Shown here in pieces: positions 37,289-49,323 of a DNA stretch of 64,000 bases. The stretch comes from Himantopus leucocephalus. Lineage: Eukaryota > Chordata > Aves > Charadriiformes > Recurvirostridae. The notes below the pieces were generated by a model. It ran no database searches and was not told where the DNA came from. It was given only the letters and a program-made list of their open reading frames with translations. The stretch spans positions 7,276,068 through 7,340,067 of the forward strand of contig RSEF01000012.1 of the NCBI GenBank assembly GCA_003993805.1. Reading direction: 5' to 3'. A program made the translations under genes and the position numbers. Numbering within the stretch: position 1 is the first letter of the stretch; each line of letters starts with the position of its first letter.

Positions 37289-40000
37289 TGAATCGGATGA
37301 TAAATAAAGCATTAAATAACATTTTTCATATCTCACGGAATCATTTCCACTCACTCCTCAGCAGTGGGGAAAGAACATATTCTTGCAGCGCAGTTTCTAC
37401 CTAAAAGCTCTACGGTTTATGTGGGATTAAATGGCCAAACTGTATTTAGCAGGAGCTCTGCCTCACGCCCGTGAAGCACCTCTCACGCCGTGTTTCTAAC
37501 GGCTGGCTTTTACTTTCAGAGTGTACATCGTTCCTATACAGCCAGGAAGCTGAAAACTCAAATATTCTCTTTATACACTGGCATCTCTTTCTAAGCATCT
37601 CTGGCAAAGCGGCTGCTCAGAGACCTGAAGGCTTTAACTCACCATTACATCAAGTATAAGCAGGCAACACGTTCAATCTCCTGTTGCTTCTAAGAAGCGT
37701 GTTTATGGTATGGGAATCACCAATACCGTATAATATGGCTTTTGTAAATGGAATTTTAATTGTGTGCCACCTGACAGAAGTACTCATATAAGGTTCAAAC
37801 ACTAATTATGTTATTCTTGTAAAAAAATCCGCCCTGTCAGCTGTGCCTTAAAGGCCTCTGCTGCTGTACAAGAAAAGTAACAGTAAAGCGAAAGGCAAGT
37901 ACAAAGAGTTAAAGGAAACAATTGCAGAGATCAGTCCCAGTAAAAATACCACAGCTATAACAAACAACGATGCATCGTTTAATTCTTCCAAAATCAACAA
38001 TGAAAAAAAAAACCACGAAACCTGACATAAATCATCCTGCCATGAATTAAATTAAATTTTACTAGAAACTACCTCCCCTGGAAGAAAGCACTTCCAATTT
38101 CTGCAATGCCTTCTGAGATATCAGGCCAAACGGCTCACCAACCATAGAAACGTCATGAATACTATAAAAGAAAGCAACATAGAGAGCTTATCTTCAAACT
38201 GTCCTTGCTGAAATACCAAGTATATTTACAAGAGTAAAATCCTGCTCCTTTTAAAATCAATAGCTAGGCCCGGGGTCTGATGTCACAAGAGCTAAAGAGA
38301 AAATAAATAGAAAATAAACTAAAATAAATACTTTCACATCCATTCTTGTAACCAAAAACGTGACGCTGTAGTTTTATTAACTCATATTTTGCTAAAGATG
38401 AATTATTACAACAGAAATGTTTTTGAGCGGCAGATAGCTATCAACATGAAAAATGAATTCAGCCCCAAACTGGGGTTGATTCCATGAATGTTCGGTTGAC
38501 ACCCGACACACGACTACTGCAGACACTACACTGTCACATCATTATTTGGCAAACTGGAAAATACTGGACTGAGATTCACATTTAATGCAGAATTTCATAT
38601 AAAAGCACTTGTTCGCATTTAAGAAAAAAAAAACAAACCAAACCAAACCAAAACCCCCACACTGGGATATTTTACAATTTTGTATATAATTAATAAAGCA
38701 ACTATATTTAAGAATTACGTCATGGAAAGCAAAATCACTTTTGGCACGTATATAGCACCGGGGTCCACAGGGCTTTCTATGATGAGCTGAGTGAAAATTG
38801 AATATGCTTCCTGCTATGTAACCATACCACTGCCTTCTACATTTTATCTTTTTTTTTCTTTTTTTCTGGTTCCGAGATACCTCTAGACATTGTAAAAGCG
38901 GCAAAATCCCTACAGAAGTGACTTGTCTAAGGTCCTTCTGAACAACCCGGAGGGAGAATTTAGGCATATTTCTTCCCCATATGGATGCTTCGCGGGGGAG
39001 CGTTCTGTCCTCCATCTTCGTACAAGTGAAATTTTCTGTTGTGCCACCCCTCACTTTTGCACAAATTCTATTATTCTACGCTGGCCTGAGAACCGCAATG
39101 AAGCCAGCAGAGTTAAAATACAGACAGAAGTCAGACCGTACAGTTGGTTTCCTGTGTTTTTCTTGAAGATCCCAAACTAGGAGAGCGTCACATACAGCAG
39201 AGCTATATGCGTTTAACATATCAATATAGCTGGCTGCAGCATTTGCCAAGGAACTGGACAGATTAGACAGAAATTTTGATTAAGGTAGATCAAAATGATT
39301 AGGTTTGAAGTGCCCAGTGAGCATTTACTTGATAAAGTGCAGTTAGTAGTTATATTCTGGAATCGCATAGCAAAAATATCATGTCAAAAGTCAACCGACT
39401 GGAATTTTAAACAGCAGCTGTTTAAAATGTGACAGACTTCTGCTTAGTACGGAGAATGAGAATTTTAAAAGCCAGAAAAACACAGAGTACAGAAACTCCC
39501 AATTCACTGAATAGTTAAAGGACTCTGTTCATAGTTGGAATACATTTAAATTCAGAAAAAAATGTTATTCCACGTGGAACTGGGCTTCGGACAAGACAAT
39601 CATGGTCATTGGCCGGTGGGAACTACTTTATGTCCACCCTGACAGGCTGTGAGGCTGCTCTCCTTTCATCACAACTTTCTCCCAGGGATTGGTCCGTGTT
39701 TCAGCCTCATCCTGCCCACACTACTTATTTATTTGTGACAAAGGACATTCTGCCCCAGGACAAAATTGGTTTTGATGGGTTTTACCCTACTTCTTCTNTT
39801 CTGCCTATGAGTCTCAATTTTATAAATGGCTGATGGTGCACAGATAGCTGTGTGGGAATGTCTAATTGTACATGCACTCATGTTTTGCCTCTCTTTAATA
39901 AGAAAAATGCTGATCATATTAACAAAAACTAAAATGGAACACTTCATTTCACACGATCAGTTGAGATTCTGACACCGACTAAACCTCAGAAACCCCATGG
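37289..40000. other. Unique non-coding sequence
   Basis: No gene is supported. An A/CCAAA-type repeat lies at 38630-38655 and a T-rich run near 38848. The minus-strand 170-codon frame (38542-39054) translates to low-information sequence with homopolymer-derived Phe and Lys runs and is not a gene. A single N at 39798 has no clear flanking duplication. Confidence 0.5.
38630..38655. repeat. (AACCA)n-like microsatellite
   Basis: An A run continues into several AACCAA units and ends in C5. It is a short degenerate pentanucleotide repeat. Confidence 0.8.
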
Positions 40001-40007
40001 TGGTTCA

Positions 40008-40264
40008 GGGTTGAGCTTTCAAAGCCATTTTCTATTTTACATTCAAGGCAAAACTGTTAAAATTTTTTGCAAGACTTGGAAACGGCTCTGAGGCGAAAAA
40101 AAAGAAGACCTTTCGATAAATGAATTACTTGAAAGNGGGTTGAGCTTTCAAAGCCATTTTCTATTTTACATTCAAGGCAAAACTGTTAAAGTTTTTTGCA
40201 AGACTTGGAAACGGCTCTGAGGGGAAAAAAAAGAAGACCTTTCGATAAATGAATTACTTGAAAG
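40008..40264. repeat. 128-bp direct duplication around a single N
   Basis: Copy 1 (40008-40135) and copy 2 (40137-40264) are of equal length, separated only by the N at 40136. They differ at two positions (AAAATTTT/AAAGTTTT and AGGCGAAA/AGGGGAAA). This is the cleanest example in the window of a duplication created at a contig join. Confidence 0.87.
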
Positions 40265-41929
40265 CTAAAAAGAATCCTCTAATTTTTAAATTCATCATAC
40301 ACTACATCTCCTTCAGTTCCACTGAGGGAGGATCACATGACCTGCTTGCGCTGGCTTTATCCTTTTAGATTTGTTCCTTTGTTTTCACCTCTGTAAAACA
40401 CACAACAATCAGCAATTTGCACTGGGACTTTAGTAAACTTATATATTTCTATATAACTAAGTCCCACTGCTTTGAATATATATAGTAATAGAAAGTATTT
40501 ATTTTAGAATCCTTGAAGCAAATTACAAGAAGAAAAGGAAACTTTAACAGAGCTGCAGACACCGAAACAAGAAAGGACCATTACAATGTTCTACTTTGAC
40601 TTCCTTCTTACTTCTTATATAGAACTTACTTCTCATGTAGAACTGCAACTAACTTTCATCACCTGAATACCACTTTTGTTCATCTATAACACATCTTTTA
40701 GAAAAATGCTCTGTCTTCATGCAAGAATTTCAGATGAAGACATCACTATATAGAGAGACAATGGCTATTTCCAGCAGTCACTTTGGAGAAAACACCATCT
40801 TTGACAAAGGGGAAAGAATTGAACTCCTCACTAAACAAGATACTCAATTCTCCTTCCCCTAGGACAACTTCCCGAGCGGCTTTTTCTCAGCCTGCTCTGT
40901 TTTCTCCTTCCTAGTTTTGTTGTATTTTTCATGATGTCTACGTTAATCTGGTCCCTGTTATAACTTCTCGGAATAAAACATATCATGTTGTGGCTTATAA
41001 ATAGATGTGGCAAAAGGGAAAGCTTTCCTGGGAAGTATGGAGTACAAATACAGAATGATGGTAACTTTGTGTTAACAGTAACTTTTTTGTCTTTGTTAAA
41101 ATTTTAGTTGCTGTATTTTTCTTTCCTTTTTTTTTTTTTACCTATGAAACTAACCAAAAAATGACCCACGAACCAAAAATTGTGATCTTCTCTAATATGA
41201 TTAGAAATTACCGATGTTTGTGTGTTCAGCTGGGTGATGCGACTTTACCCGGTATGCATTTGAGAAAGAGATGTTAGGTTGAATGTGGCAATGACCTAAA
41301 GCTGCATCACATGTAAAGTAGAGCACCCATGCTGGATCTGCAAAAATCAAAACGCGTTCATCCCCGTTCCCAGGTGTGAACCTCCCTGCGCATTGCTACG
41401 CAGACAACACCTGGGTCGCTGGTGCCGGGTGAGAGGAGCCCGGGCTCACGGTCACACCCCTGAGCTGCGATGCGATTCCCACTGAGACACACTGTGGGGG
41501 AATTGCTGCTGAATCTCACTCTTTGAAGAACCAACTGTCGAAAACATAACTTCCCTCTACACTCACTCATCAGTAAACATGTTGCTTGAATTATTGCTCA
41601 GATTAGCTTGGGCTCACGTATCTCAGGGACAAACAACGCAGACCATCTTTATCGGATCAGCTAAGTGCTGTTTACACAGTAGCATCACCGAAGCCTTCGG
41701 AAAGGTTTGTAGCATATTGTGCTGTTTGGCACAATCGAGGGCATCAAAGCCTGCGTCTCAGAATGCCACCACAGGCGTGATTTAACGCCTTCGAGATTTC
41801 ACCTAAATAATTTAAAAGACTTTTGTTAAATAAATGTAGCCAGATCCTCCTTTTATAGCCTCTGTACTTTAAACTTCAGTTGGGGTGACAGCAAAGGGGA
41901 AGCACGTACCTATGACACGTAGGAAAGGC

Positions 41930-42260
41930 AGCACTGTAATTGATATGCTGTCTAACAGGCGACTAATGTAAATCTTTCAGCAAAGGGGAAATATGCTTTG
42001 AATGTTTACTTTGAGCGATAAGGGCTCCGATACATTTTGAACCTGCCCCGCTCTGTAAAGAGTCTGGCCAGGAAAGCCTGCCAGCATTAGCGTAATGAGT
42101 GGTCAAAAAAACCCTGGACTGCCATTCCTACTTGCAAATATGAAATGCATAGCTGGGCAATGTGCTAAATGGAGTCTTTAACTTTGAGACTAATATTTCC
42201 TAATGTTTATTTAAGAGCCCACAGTGATGGGAATTGCTGAGTATAGGTATCATGTTATTC
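41930..42260. promoter_or_regulatory. Candidate conserved non-coding element with POU-like sites
   Basis: This repeat-free block contains TTGCAAAT (42132-42139) followed by ATGAAATGCAT, which together resemble octamer/POU half-sites. TAATGAGTGG, CTTTGAGACTAATATTTCC and CTATTAATGGG are nearby. No open frame crosses it. The enhancer assignment is inference. Confidence 0.25.
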
Positions 42261-42739
42261 CTATTAATGGGAATGAAGAATAACACAAAAGAAGTTAAGC
42301 AATTGTTGAGTTTACTCCAACAGAATCTAATCCAATTTCCATTTTAGCAAGAAGAAGTTGAGTTTTGTAATACTCAAGCAGATATATTGCTTTTTGAAGA
42401 ACTAAATGCAGGCTTCTTTATATTTTAAAATTGCCTCAAAAATATAATATGGAAAGATTTAATTTTCAGTATTTTCCTTAAAACATTACATTAAATATTG
42501 CTGTTTGAAACACCTTTGTTCTTTTTTTTTTTTATGAAAAGCATGTAATTTTACTCAGTTATGGTTGAGAGGAGTATTGTTTAAATAAAATGCCTGAAAC
42601 AAAATCTCTTGAGTCTATGGAAAGATTTGCACCAGCTCCCTGGGCATTTGGTCAAACTTTCATTCAGAAAACATTTTTCTCCACCAACATACTTAAACTG
42701 TTAAAATTAAAATGCAATTTAAGCAAATGCATAAATAAG

Positions 42740-42990
42740 AGTGACAAATGTTTCTTTTCCTAAGTGCAAGCAGGTGTAGAGCACAATCAAGGTTATTCTC
42801 CGAGAGCCGCAATCTTTACGTACATGAGCAGTGCTGAAAGAGCCCAAGACAAAAGCATTATGAACCTTAAACAAGATTAGCCCGGTTTACATCCTGTTGT
42901 GCAAACAGATCTACATCATCATCTATTTGAACTACGCCAACAGTTATCACAAGCCGCTGTTAACACAAATACACGTTACTTCATGAGCAC
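42740..42990. promoter_or_regulatory. Candidate conserved non-coding element
   Basis: This is a balanced, repeat-free stretch with words such as CAATCAAGGTTATTCTCC, CAAACAGATCTACATC and ATCATCATCTATTTG. Its composition differs from the AT-rich sequence around it. No gene feature is present. Confidence 0.18.
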
Positions 42991-43239
42991 AGCACCCTGA
43001 AACATGCAACATATATGCGTCTAAATGACCAAGTTGCGATACTTTCATCTGCATGATTGATTGGTTAAGCAAGTCATTCATTTTAAAGAAATCAAAACTC
43101 ACCTACCAACTGGTTTACTTTAAAGTTGGAAGTTTACTACATACTGGTACTATGGAGTAGTAACTTCACTGGATTTACACTGATGTTTTCCACAAAAATC
43201 TGATTCAAATATATAAGGAAGTTGCAGATTTTTTTTTTT

Positions 43240-43339
43240 NNNNNNNNNNNNNNNNNNNNNNNNNNNNNNNNNNNNNNNNNNNNNNNNNNNNNNNNNNNNN
43301 NNNNNNNNNNNNNNNNNNNNNNNNNNNNNNNNNNNNNNN
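43240..43339. other. 100-N assembly gap
   Basis: Exactly 100 N, preceded immediately by a T run of about 10 bases (GCAGATTTTTTTTTT), as at the first gap. Actual size and content are unknown. Confidence 0.98.
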
Positions 43340-46300
43340 GCTTCATGGACTCAGAAGCTGGTCAGCTGGAAGATTCTCTGTTAGAGATAAAGAAGACAAG
43401 AAGCAATGGCCAGAAACCAGAAGGACATTTTCAGCAACAATGTAGGAAAACATTTTGAGAAACTGGAGGGTGAACAGACAGACAGGGAAAGGGCCGTTAC
43501 GCCAGCGACGCATGAGTAAGGCACTGAAGTGCAATCAGTGACACTGAAAGACATTAGTAAAAAAGTCCTGCTAAGATATAAGGGGCAATACTGGAGTATT
43601 GTACACCTTTTGCAGATCTTATGCAATTGTGCTTTAGAAAGTACGGCGACATTATGAGGTATATAGAGTATTCATTTTTTGAGGTGCAGGGTGCAAAGAT
43701 TGTCAGGATTTTGGTCAATTTATGAAGAATTTGAAAAGCAGTAGGAATTATTGACATCAGAACGGAAGTTTCTTCAAAGCTTTCAAATTCTGATGAGTTA
43801 CGTTAGCCATCCGAAAAAAAAGAGTATGCGTAAGCATATAGAAATTGCAGACAAAGATCGGAGTAGAAAGTTAAAGCACGCTGAGCTGAAAAACAGGCTG
43901 GACACGGGCAGAAAGATGAGGTCACCTCATGAGATTATCATAATTGTTTCTTTGTGCTCATGCAGCAAAAGGACATAAACATAGTCCGAAGTCCACCCTA
44001 TTTGAATTAAGCGTGTTCTTAAGTTCAGTGGGGTTTTAAGACATGCCTGAGATTGTGCTCGACTGATTGGGATTATTATGTTTTACAGTGTAAAAAACAA
44101 TAGCTTCACGATGACCAAGGTTCAGTCTTTCTGTCTCCCTGAGACCTTTTTCGCACCTGTGACTGCTTTCTTTGGACTATGTAATGATATTTACACACAC
44201 TCTGAACTTTCCCTCATCCTTAGGTTTTATCCATTTCAGTAGCGTAAGACTTTACATGTGAGTTTGGAACATTAATTCCAGTCCACAATTAACAAAATTT
44301 TAACCAAACATGAAAAAGAACAATTTTCTCACTGCTTACAAGATCTTGGAAAGGATGCCTCAGTTGTATGGCTCTTGTCAAAGCAGCTCGTGCCAAAATT
44401 TCTAGTTCCTACGTTTACTGCTCTAAAGGCAATTTTTAGGATTTATCCTTCTGAAGCAGATAAACAATGAAAAGGAAGGGAACTGTATGAAGAAAAAGTT
44501 ACTGGAATTATACATCTTTATTCCAAAATTTATTTCAAAAATTGTGCACAAAAGTTTGTAGCTGCAGGTCCAGCTGAAAGCTCAACGTCAATTCTTCACC
44601 CTTCAGCTCCACTATTAAAGCATCTCGCTTCATAAAACTTCAAGACTGTGATAACCGACTTATAGCGATTAAAGATCAACTTACTTTACCTTTCTGGCCT
44701 ATAAATTCTTCAATGTTTAACATTTGCTGCAATGAGGGCTATCTCTCTTAAATAGGCTTTTATGAAGAAAATAAAATGACCCTGCTGTAAACCTAAATTT
44801 GGGTTCCGTATTTTTGGTGATTGTGAAGTGGTATCAGCTGTTGGTTGAATTTTTAATCTAATTGCTCTTAAATTTCAGAAAGTTATTTAAAGTCACTGAG
44901 AACACGCTCCTGCGTTTGCTTGCTTGCATGCTGCATACACAGACAAACATATATGTATGTCTCTGTATTGATGTGCTATATCCAAGCTATATAATTATCT
45001 ATGTATGCATGTACACAGATATTTTAGATACCTATAAACACTGCACCTCTTCACTCCCGTGGAAGCATGACAAAACTCCTGTTGACATGAATTGATCAAG
45101 ATTTCAGCCCAACGACTTTTGGGTTGGGGCTTCCAAACAGGTGTCAGGATTGTAGAAAGGCCCTATACAGTTATACGGTCCAAAACCAGAATACAGGGTC
45201 AAAATATGCCAAAGGTTAAGAATCACTGTTCAATGCTATTTATTTTCAGCAAAATTATGTCAGCCTGCCTTTAAAATAGGCTTTTCCTAAATTTTCCTCC
45301 TGCTGTTTCACCTGATTGGATTAATCTATTTTCCACTCAATGGCATGAAATAGCTGTGTGACAAAGTGAAAAAGAAATCCCAAACAGAATATAAAATTAA
45401 ATATAAATTACTTGAAAGTATGTTACAGCAAAGGATAAAACCACATAATTCTATCAACGAAAAGAGTTGACTGTCAAAAATTCAACACACAAAGTACATA
45501 TGAAATATACAATCTGGTTTTTTTCATGTCTGAAAAATTACATTAATCCTTTTAGTGAATTTTTTTAACGTGTGGAGTACATTAGTCTGGATTAACGGAT
45601 GGTGTTTATCATACTTTGTATTGTGGTTTCAGGAAATAGTCTGGCAATGCTAGGTTTCTACAAATGGATTTAAAATTAATCAACATCTATTTATGAGAAA
45701 GTTTAAACCATTATTAATACACTGTAAATACAGATCTCCTTAGAGCTGACCCCAAGTGTCTACCATCTGCTCAACTGTTGTAATCACATTTTTAAAGAGC
45801 ATGGTCATACATAATGATTCTTCTCAGGAAAGAGCATCCTTAAATACATCAGCAACATTTTAAATTCCACTTGTGTAATGCAATAATTTCCTACTGTCTT
45901 TTGCTAAGGAAAAAAGCATATGGTGGTGACTAAAGGCCAATCAAGCAATCCTTGATTTGTTTTCAGTGCTGCATGGGTGATGAAGGACTTTTTATTTACT
46001 TTTAGAAAAAGTAACCAAAAAACCGTAACTCTCATAACATTATTTTTTTTAATTAAATGTAAGTATTCTCACTGGCTTAACTAAAGCAGCCTCAATGTTA
46101 ATACAGGCACAGATAATATTCATTCCAAACACAAACGGTGTGGTCACTTCAGATATATTATACGCGTGAATTAAAGCACAGTTTCAGCAAAGCTAGCTGA
46201 AACAAACAATTTAATTTGAGGTAGTCCACAAAATCCTTTCTAATCCTGACAACATCATTCCAAGTTAGTAAACAAGGTACGAGGCATTGGTTTGCAACTA

Positions 46301-48090
46301 ATCTATTGGAAACAGGGACAACACATCCCATACTCGCATTATCTACACACCCAAGACAAGCGATGCTATCCGGTTAAGACACTTCTTTTTATGTGACAAG
46401 TGGGAGAGAGAGGGGGAGGAGGAACATGCCCCGGATCAGCCTCCTGTTTCTGGCACACAAACCAGCTCAAGGACCATCACAACATGGTTTCAAAGAGGAC
46501 TTCGCACTCTACCTGCTTTGCCACACCAACCTGCGTCTTGCCTGTCTCCAACGGGGAAGCTGTTCTGGGGCTTCTGCAGGAAAGCCAGATGCTGTTTTGT
46601 GTGAAACCATCTTCATGCTATGCCCCTCTGGTGCACGCTTCTCAGCGTCGGATCCCTCTTTAGGCTACTGAAGCAAAGAAAGCCTACTTGTCTGGGGACA
46701 AAGGAAAGACACGTCATTTAAAGATTTCTAAAACTTAATACATATTTTCCCCCCTACCATGCCTTTTTCAGCCAACTCATAGTCAAGGTCATGCTTTAAT
46801 GCCTGAACAACGTAAATCACTGACAGTAATATCAATATCGATTCACTGTTTTCTTGTTTAACAACAAGAACCACCAACAAGGAAGTTTTCGTTTTCTTTT
46901 CTGTTTCGATAGTTTTCTACAATAGGCTCATGGTGCACAGCCAAGACTACATTAGCATAATTCAATAATTTTAATCATCACTTTTCCTGTGAAATGAGCA
47001 GCAAAGGCAACCAAGACGTATACTGGCATGCTACTGTAAAGGGTCCGTCTCCTATTCCCTGGTGGAACTGCGTAATTCATTCAGACTTTTTTTTTTTTTG
47101 TGGACCAGATTGTCAGCAAATGTGAACTGTATTGGCTAAATGGTATTTCAGTGATTTATCCCAGATGAAATCTTGGGGTTTTGGGAGAACTGCAGCTAAC
47201 TTTGGAGGTGACTGTTAAAATATCTGTAGTACTGGACCATCATTTTGCAAGTATGTTAAAAAAAATAAAGCAAGACACAAATATAGGGACAACATCTGTC
47301 TCCCACCTCTGTCTCAAAAACCTTCTATATTTATATATCTGAGTGTGGAAATGATGTTTCATGATTTTAAGACCTGGAATTAGGTCCCAGAATCTAACAC
47401 AGAATCATAGGAAGTCTTTCCAGGCTCCAGGGAGGACTTTTGGGCTGCTTGCAGCCCTCACCTGCTATCGGGCTCCACGGAGCTTGGCTGCAATGTATTG
47501 TTCGTTCTGGATTAAGAAAACCAAGAATGAACAGTGCACCTCTCCACGCATCCCTCCCCACTGTTTATATAACATTTTCAGCAGTAATTAGCTCTCCCTT
47601 GGAGATTTCTGGAGAGTTTTTCATAGTTTTTTTTAATCCGATGCGTTGTTGAGTTGTTGAGTCAAGCAACTACCATTCCAGCTAAAGTTTGTAACTTCAA
47701 AGAAACTCATTTTTATATTTTATTTAAAAAAAATAGTATTAGAAGTAAATTATGCATGAGGTTTGTTCAACACTGTGACACACATATAGTAGCCAATGTT
47801 GCCTGGTATTTCCATTGATATTTAACAGTTTTATGGCTGAATGGAATGACTACCACCAAATCAACTGAGAAATTATTCTGAATTTAATGTGTTTAACTTT
47901 CTTCAAATGCTACTAGAACTAAACTTGTCTATAATTCTCCCAATTAAAACAAACAAACAAACCAACCTCTAAATTTTCAGTGATTTAAACAATTCCTTAT
48001 AAGATACAGAGTTTTTCATCTTTAAGTCACAAGGTCGAATCTATCAGCAGCCATTAGTACCAGAAAATCATTCTGATGGGATGCTTTTAC
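43340..48090. other. Unique non-coding sequence
   Basis: No gene is supported. A T run lies at 47087-47099, a TATATG-rich stretch near 44945-45020, and an AAAC-type repeat near 47947-47962. Open frames are under 95 codons without recognisable features. Confidence 0.5.
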
Positions 48091-48146
48091 AACAGTCCAA
48101 CCTGAAATAAATTTTATTGTCATTGCAGCTCTGCAGAGTTTGCTGA

Positions 48147-48290
48147 GCTTGCTTCAAATTGGCTTGACAAACTGTGTTGATGGATCAACATGTCTGCCAA
48201 GGCATGGTTTCACTTGTCCAAATGGACCCGTTCCCCCACAATACTCCACGATTTCCCAGAGAACGGGGAGAAGGAATTTTACAGACTGTG
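48147..48290 (+). other. Cysteine-containing open stretch after an acceptor-like site
   Basis: A good 3' splice-site pattern (pyrimidine-rich, TTGTCATTGCAG) precedes an open stretch. Read from the frame starting CTG CAG AGT, its middle part gives TNCVDGSTCLPRHGFTCPNG, a cysteine spacing loosely like small disulfide domains. It ends near CTGGTGAATC, a weak donor. I recognise no family. It is recorded because it lies upstream of another coding-like stretch at 48602-49130 and could be an exon of a gene or pseudogene. Confidence 0.12.
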
Positions 48291-48601
48291 GAGCAGCCTG
48301 GTGAATCTGTCACTGCATGGACAACTGACTTCAGTAAACGCACCATGCAAGTCAACAGTGAAACCTAGAAATCATTGATTTGAAATGAATTGGGCATCTT
48401 GAATGCATGAGAGGACATTTAACAATGCATATTGATTCCAGGCACTCACGGTCGTTATTATTTTATCTTATGAAGGAATTGTTAAACATATAAAATCGAC
48501 ACTATCTGCAATGACAGGGCTTGTATTTCTGTTTTGTAGCTCAGCGGTATTCATAGGAATTCGACTGGCGGGGAAAACAGATGGGGAGGGACATAACTTG
48601 A

Positions 48602-49130
48602 GCAAAGCCCTCTGAAACGCTACCAGCAGGCTACGATTATGCTATTACTGCAGCTGATGACTCCAGTAATGGCTGGAGCAGCCTTTACTTCCCAGGTTAC
48701 TTCCAGAACAGTAATCAAGGACTCATTTTCAGCCACGAAGGAAATCCAAATGAATTACTCTTTCACAATGGGCACAAATTTACGTCTGTGGAATCTGATG
48801 AATTTCCAAATGAGGGGATTATTAGTTACAGTCTCCTGTCTATTAGCATCAAGCCAATGGATGAAGAAAAGGTTTTAGCAAGGTTTTGAAAGTTTCTTTG
48901 CAATTTGTTGTCCTACAAAGAGAACTGTTGGCAGTCATTTGCTCAGCCATTCTCTGCAAACTAATCAGAAACTTGCCCAGCAGTCAAATCCANATTTTGA
49001 AAGTTTCTTTGCAAGTTGTTGTCCTACAAAGAGAGCTGTTGGCAGTCAGCTCAGCTATTCTCTGCAAACTAATCAGAAACTTGCCCAGCAGTCAAATCCA
49101 GACTATACAGACAACGTTTTGATGACCTAG
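48602..49130 (+). pseudogene. Coding-like stretch with one frame break, unidentified
   Basis: From 48602 a frame without initiator ATG stays open for 95 codons. Its translation has ordinary protein composition, including GWSSLYFPGYFQNSNQG and SHEGNPNELLFHNGHKF, and stops at TGA 48887. One base out of phase, another frame continues to TAG at 49128, so a single extra base separates the two. An acceptor-like site (CTGTTTTGTAG ending near 48540) lies upstream. The second half sits in the duplication at 48884-49100, whose two copies differ mostly at amino-acid-changing positions, which argues against present-day coding. I cannot name a family. It is either a decayed exon or retrocopy, or chance. 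Confidence 0.18.
48884..49100. repeat. 106-109-bp direct duplication around a single N
   Basis: Copy 1 (48884-48992) and copy 2 (48995-49100) flank the N at 48993. They differ by several substitutions and one 3-bp length change (CATTTGCTCAGC versus CAGCTCAGC). They are more diverged than the other pairs but still consistent with two haplotypes. A second duplicated block lies only about 110 bp downstream. Confidence 0.8.
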
Positions 49131-49209
49131 AAATCTGCCAGACTGGTACAGTAAGGCTCATGGGAGAAAATGCGCAAGACAATGTTGACGAAAATAAGCC
49201 AAATGTACA

Positions 49210-49323
49210 TTGATGCAGCACATGGGTGATGCTGTTGCACAATGTTACATTGTGTTTCTTGTAATNGTTGATGCAGCGCATGGGTGATGCTGTTGCACAA
49301 CGTTACATTGTGTTTCTTGTAAT
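49210..49323. repeat. 56-bp direct duplication around a single N
   Basis: Copy 1 (49210-49265) and copy 2 (49268-49323) have two differences (GCAGCACATG/GCAGCGCATG and CAATGTTA/CAACGTTA) and are separated by the N at 49266 and a G. It shows the same signature as the neighbouring block. Confidence 0.85.

Larger units (their letters stand above)
40265..43239. other. Unique non-coding sequence
   Basis: No gene is supported. T runs lie at 41127-41139 and near 42520. Two element-like blocks (41930-42260 and 42740-42990) are listed separately. Confidence 0.5.

Noticed and set aside
38542..39054. Minus-strand 170-codon open frame
   Set aside because: The translation contains Phe and Lys runs created by homopolymers and an AACCA microsatellite. 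There is no domain or splice context.
47399..47415. Possible CR1 end (CACAGAATCATAGG)
   Set aside because: Only about 14 bases match, and the following sequence does not continue as CR1.
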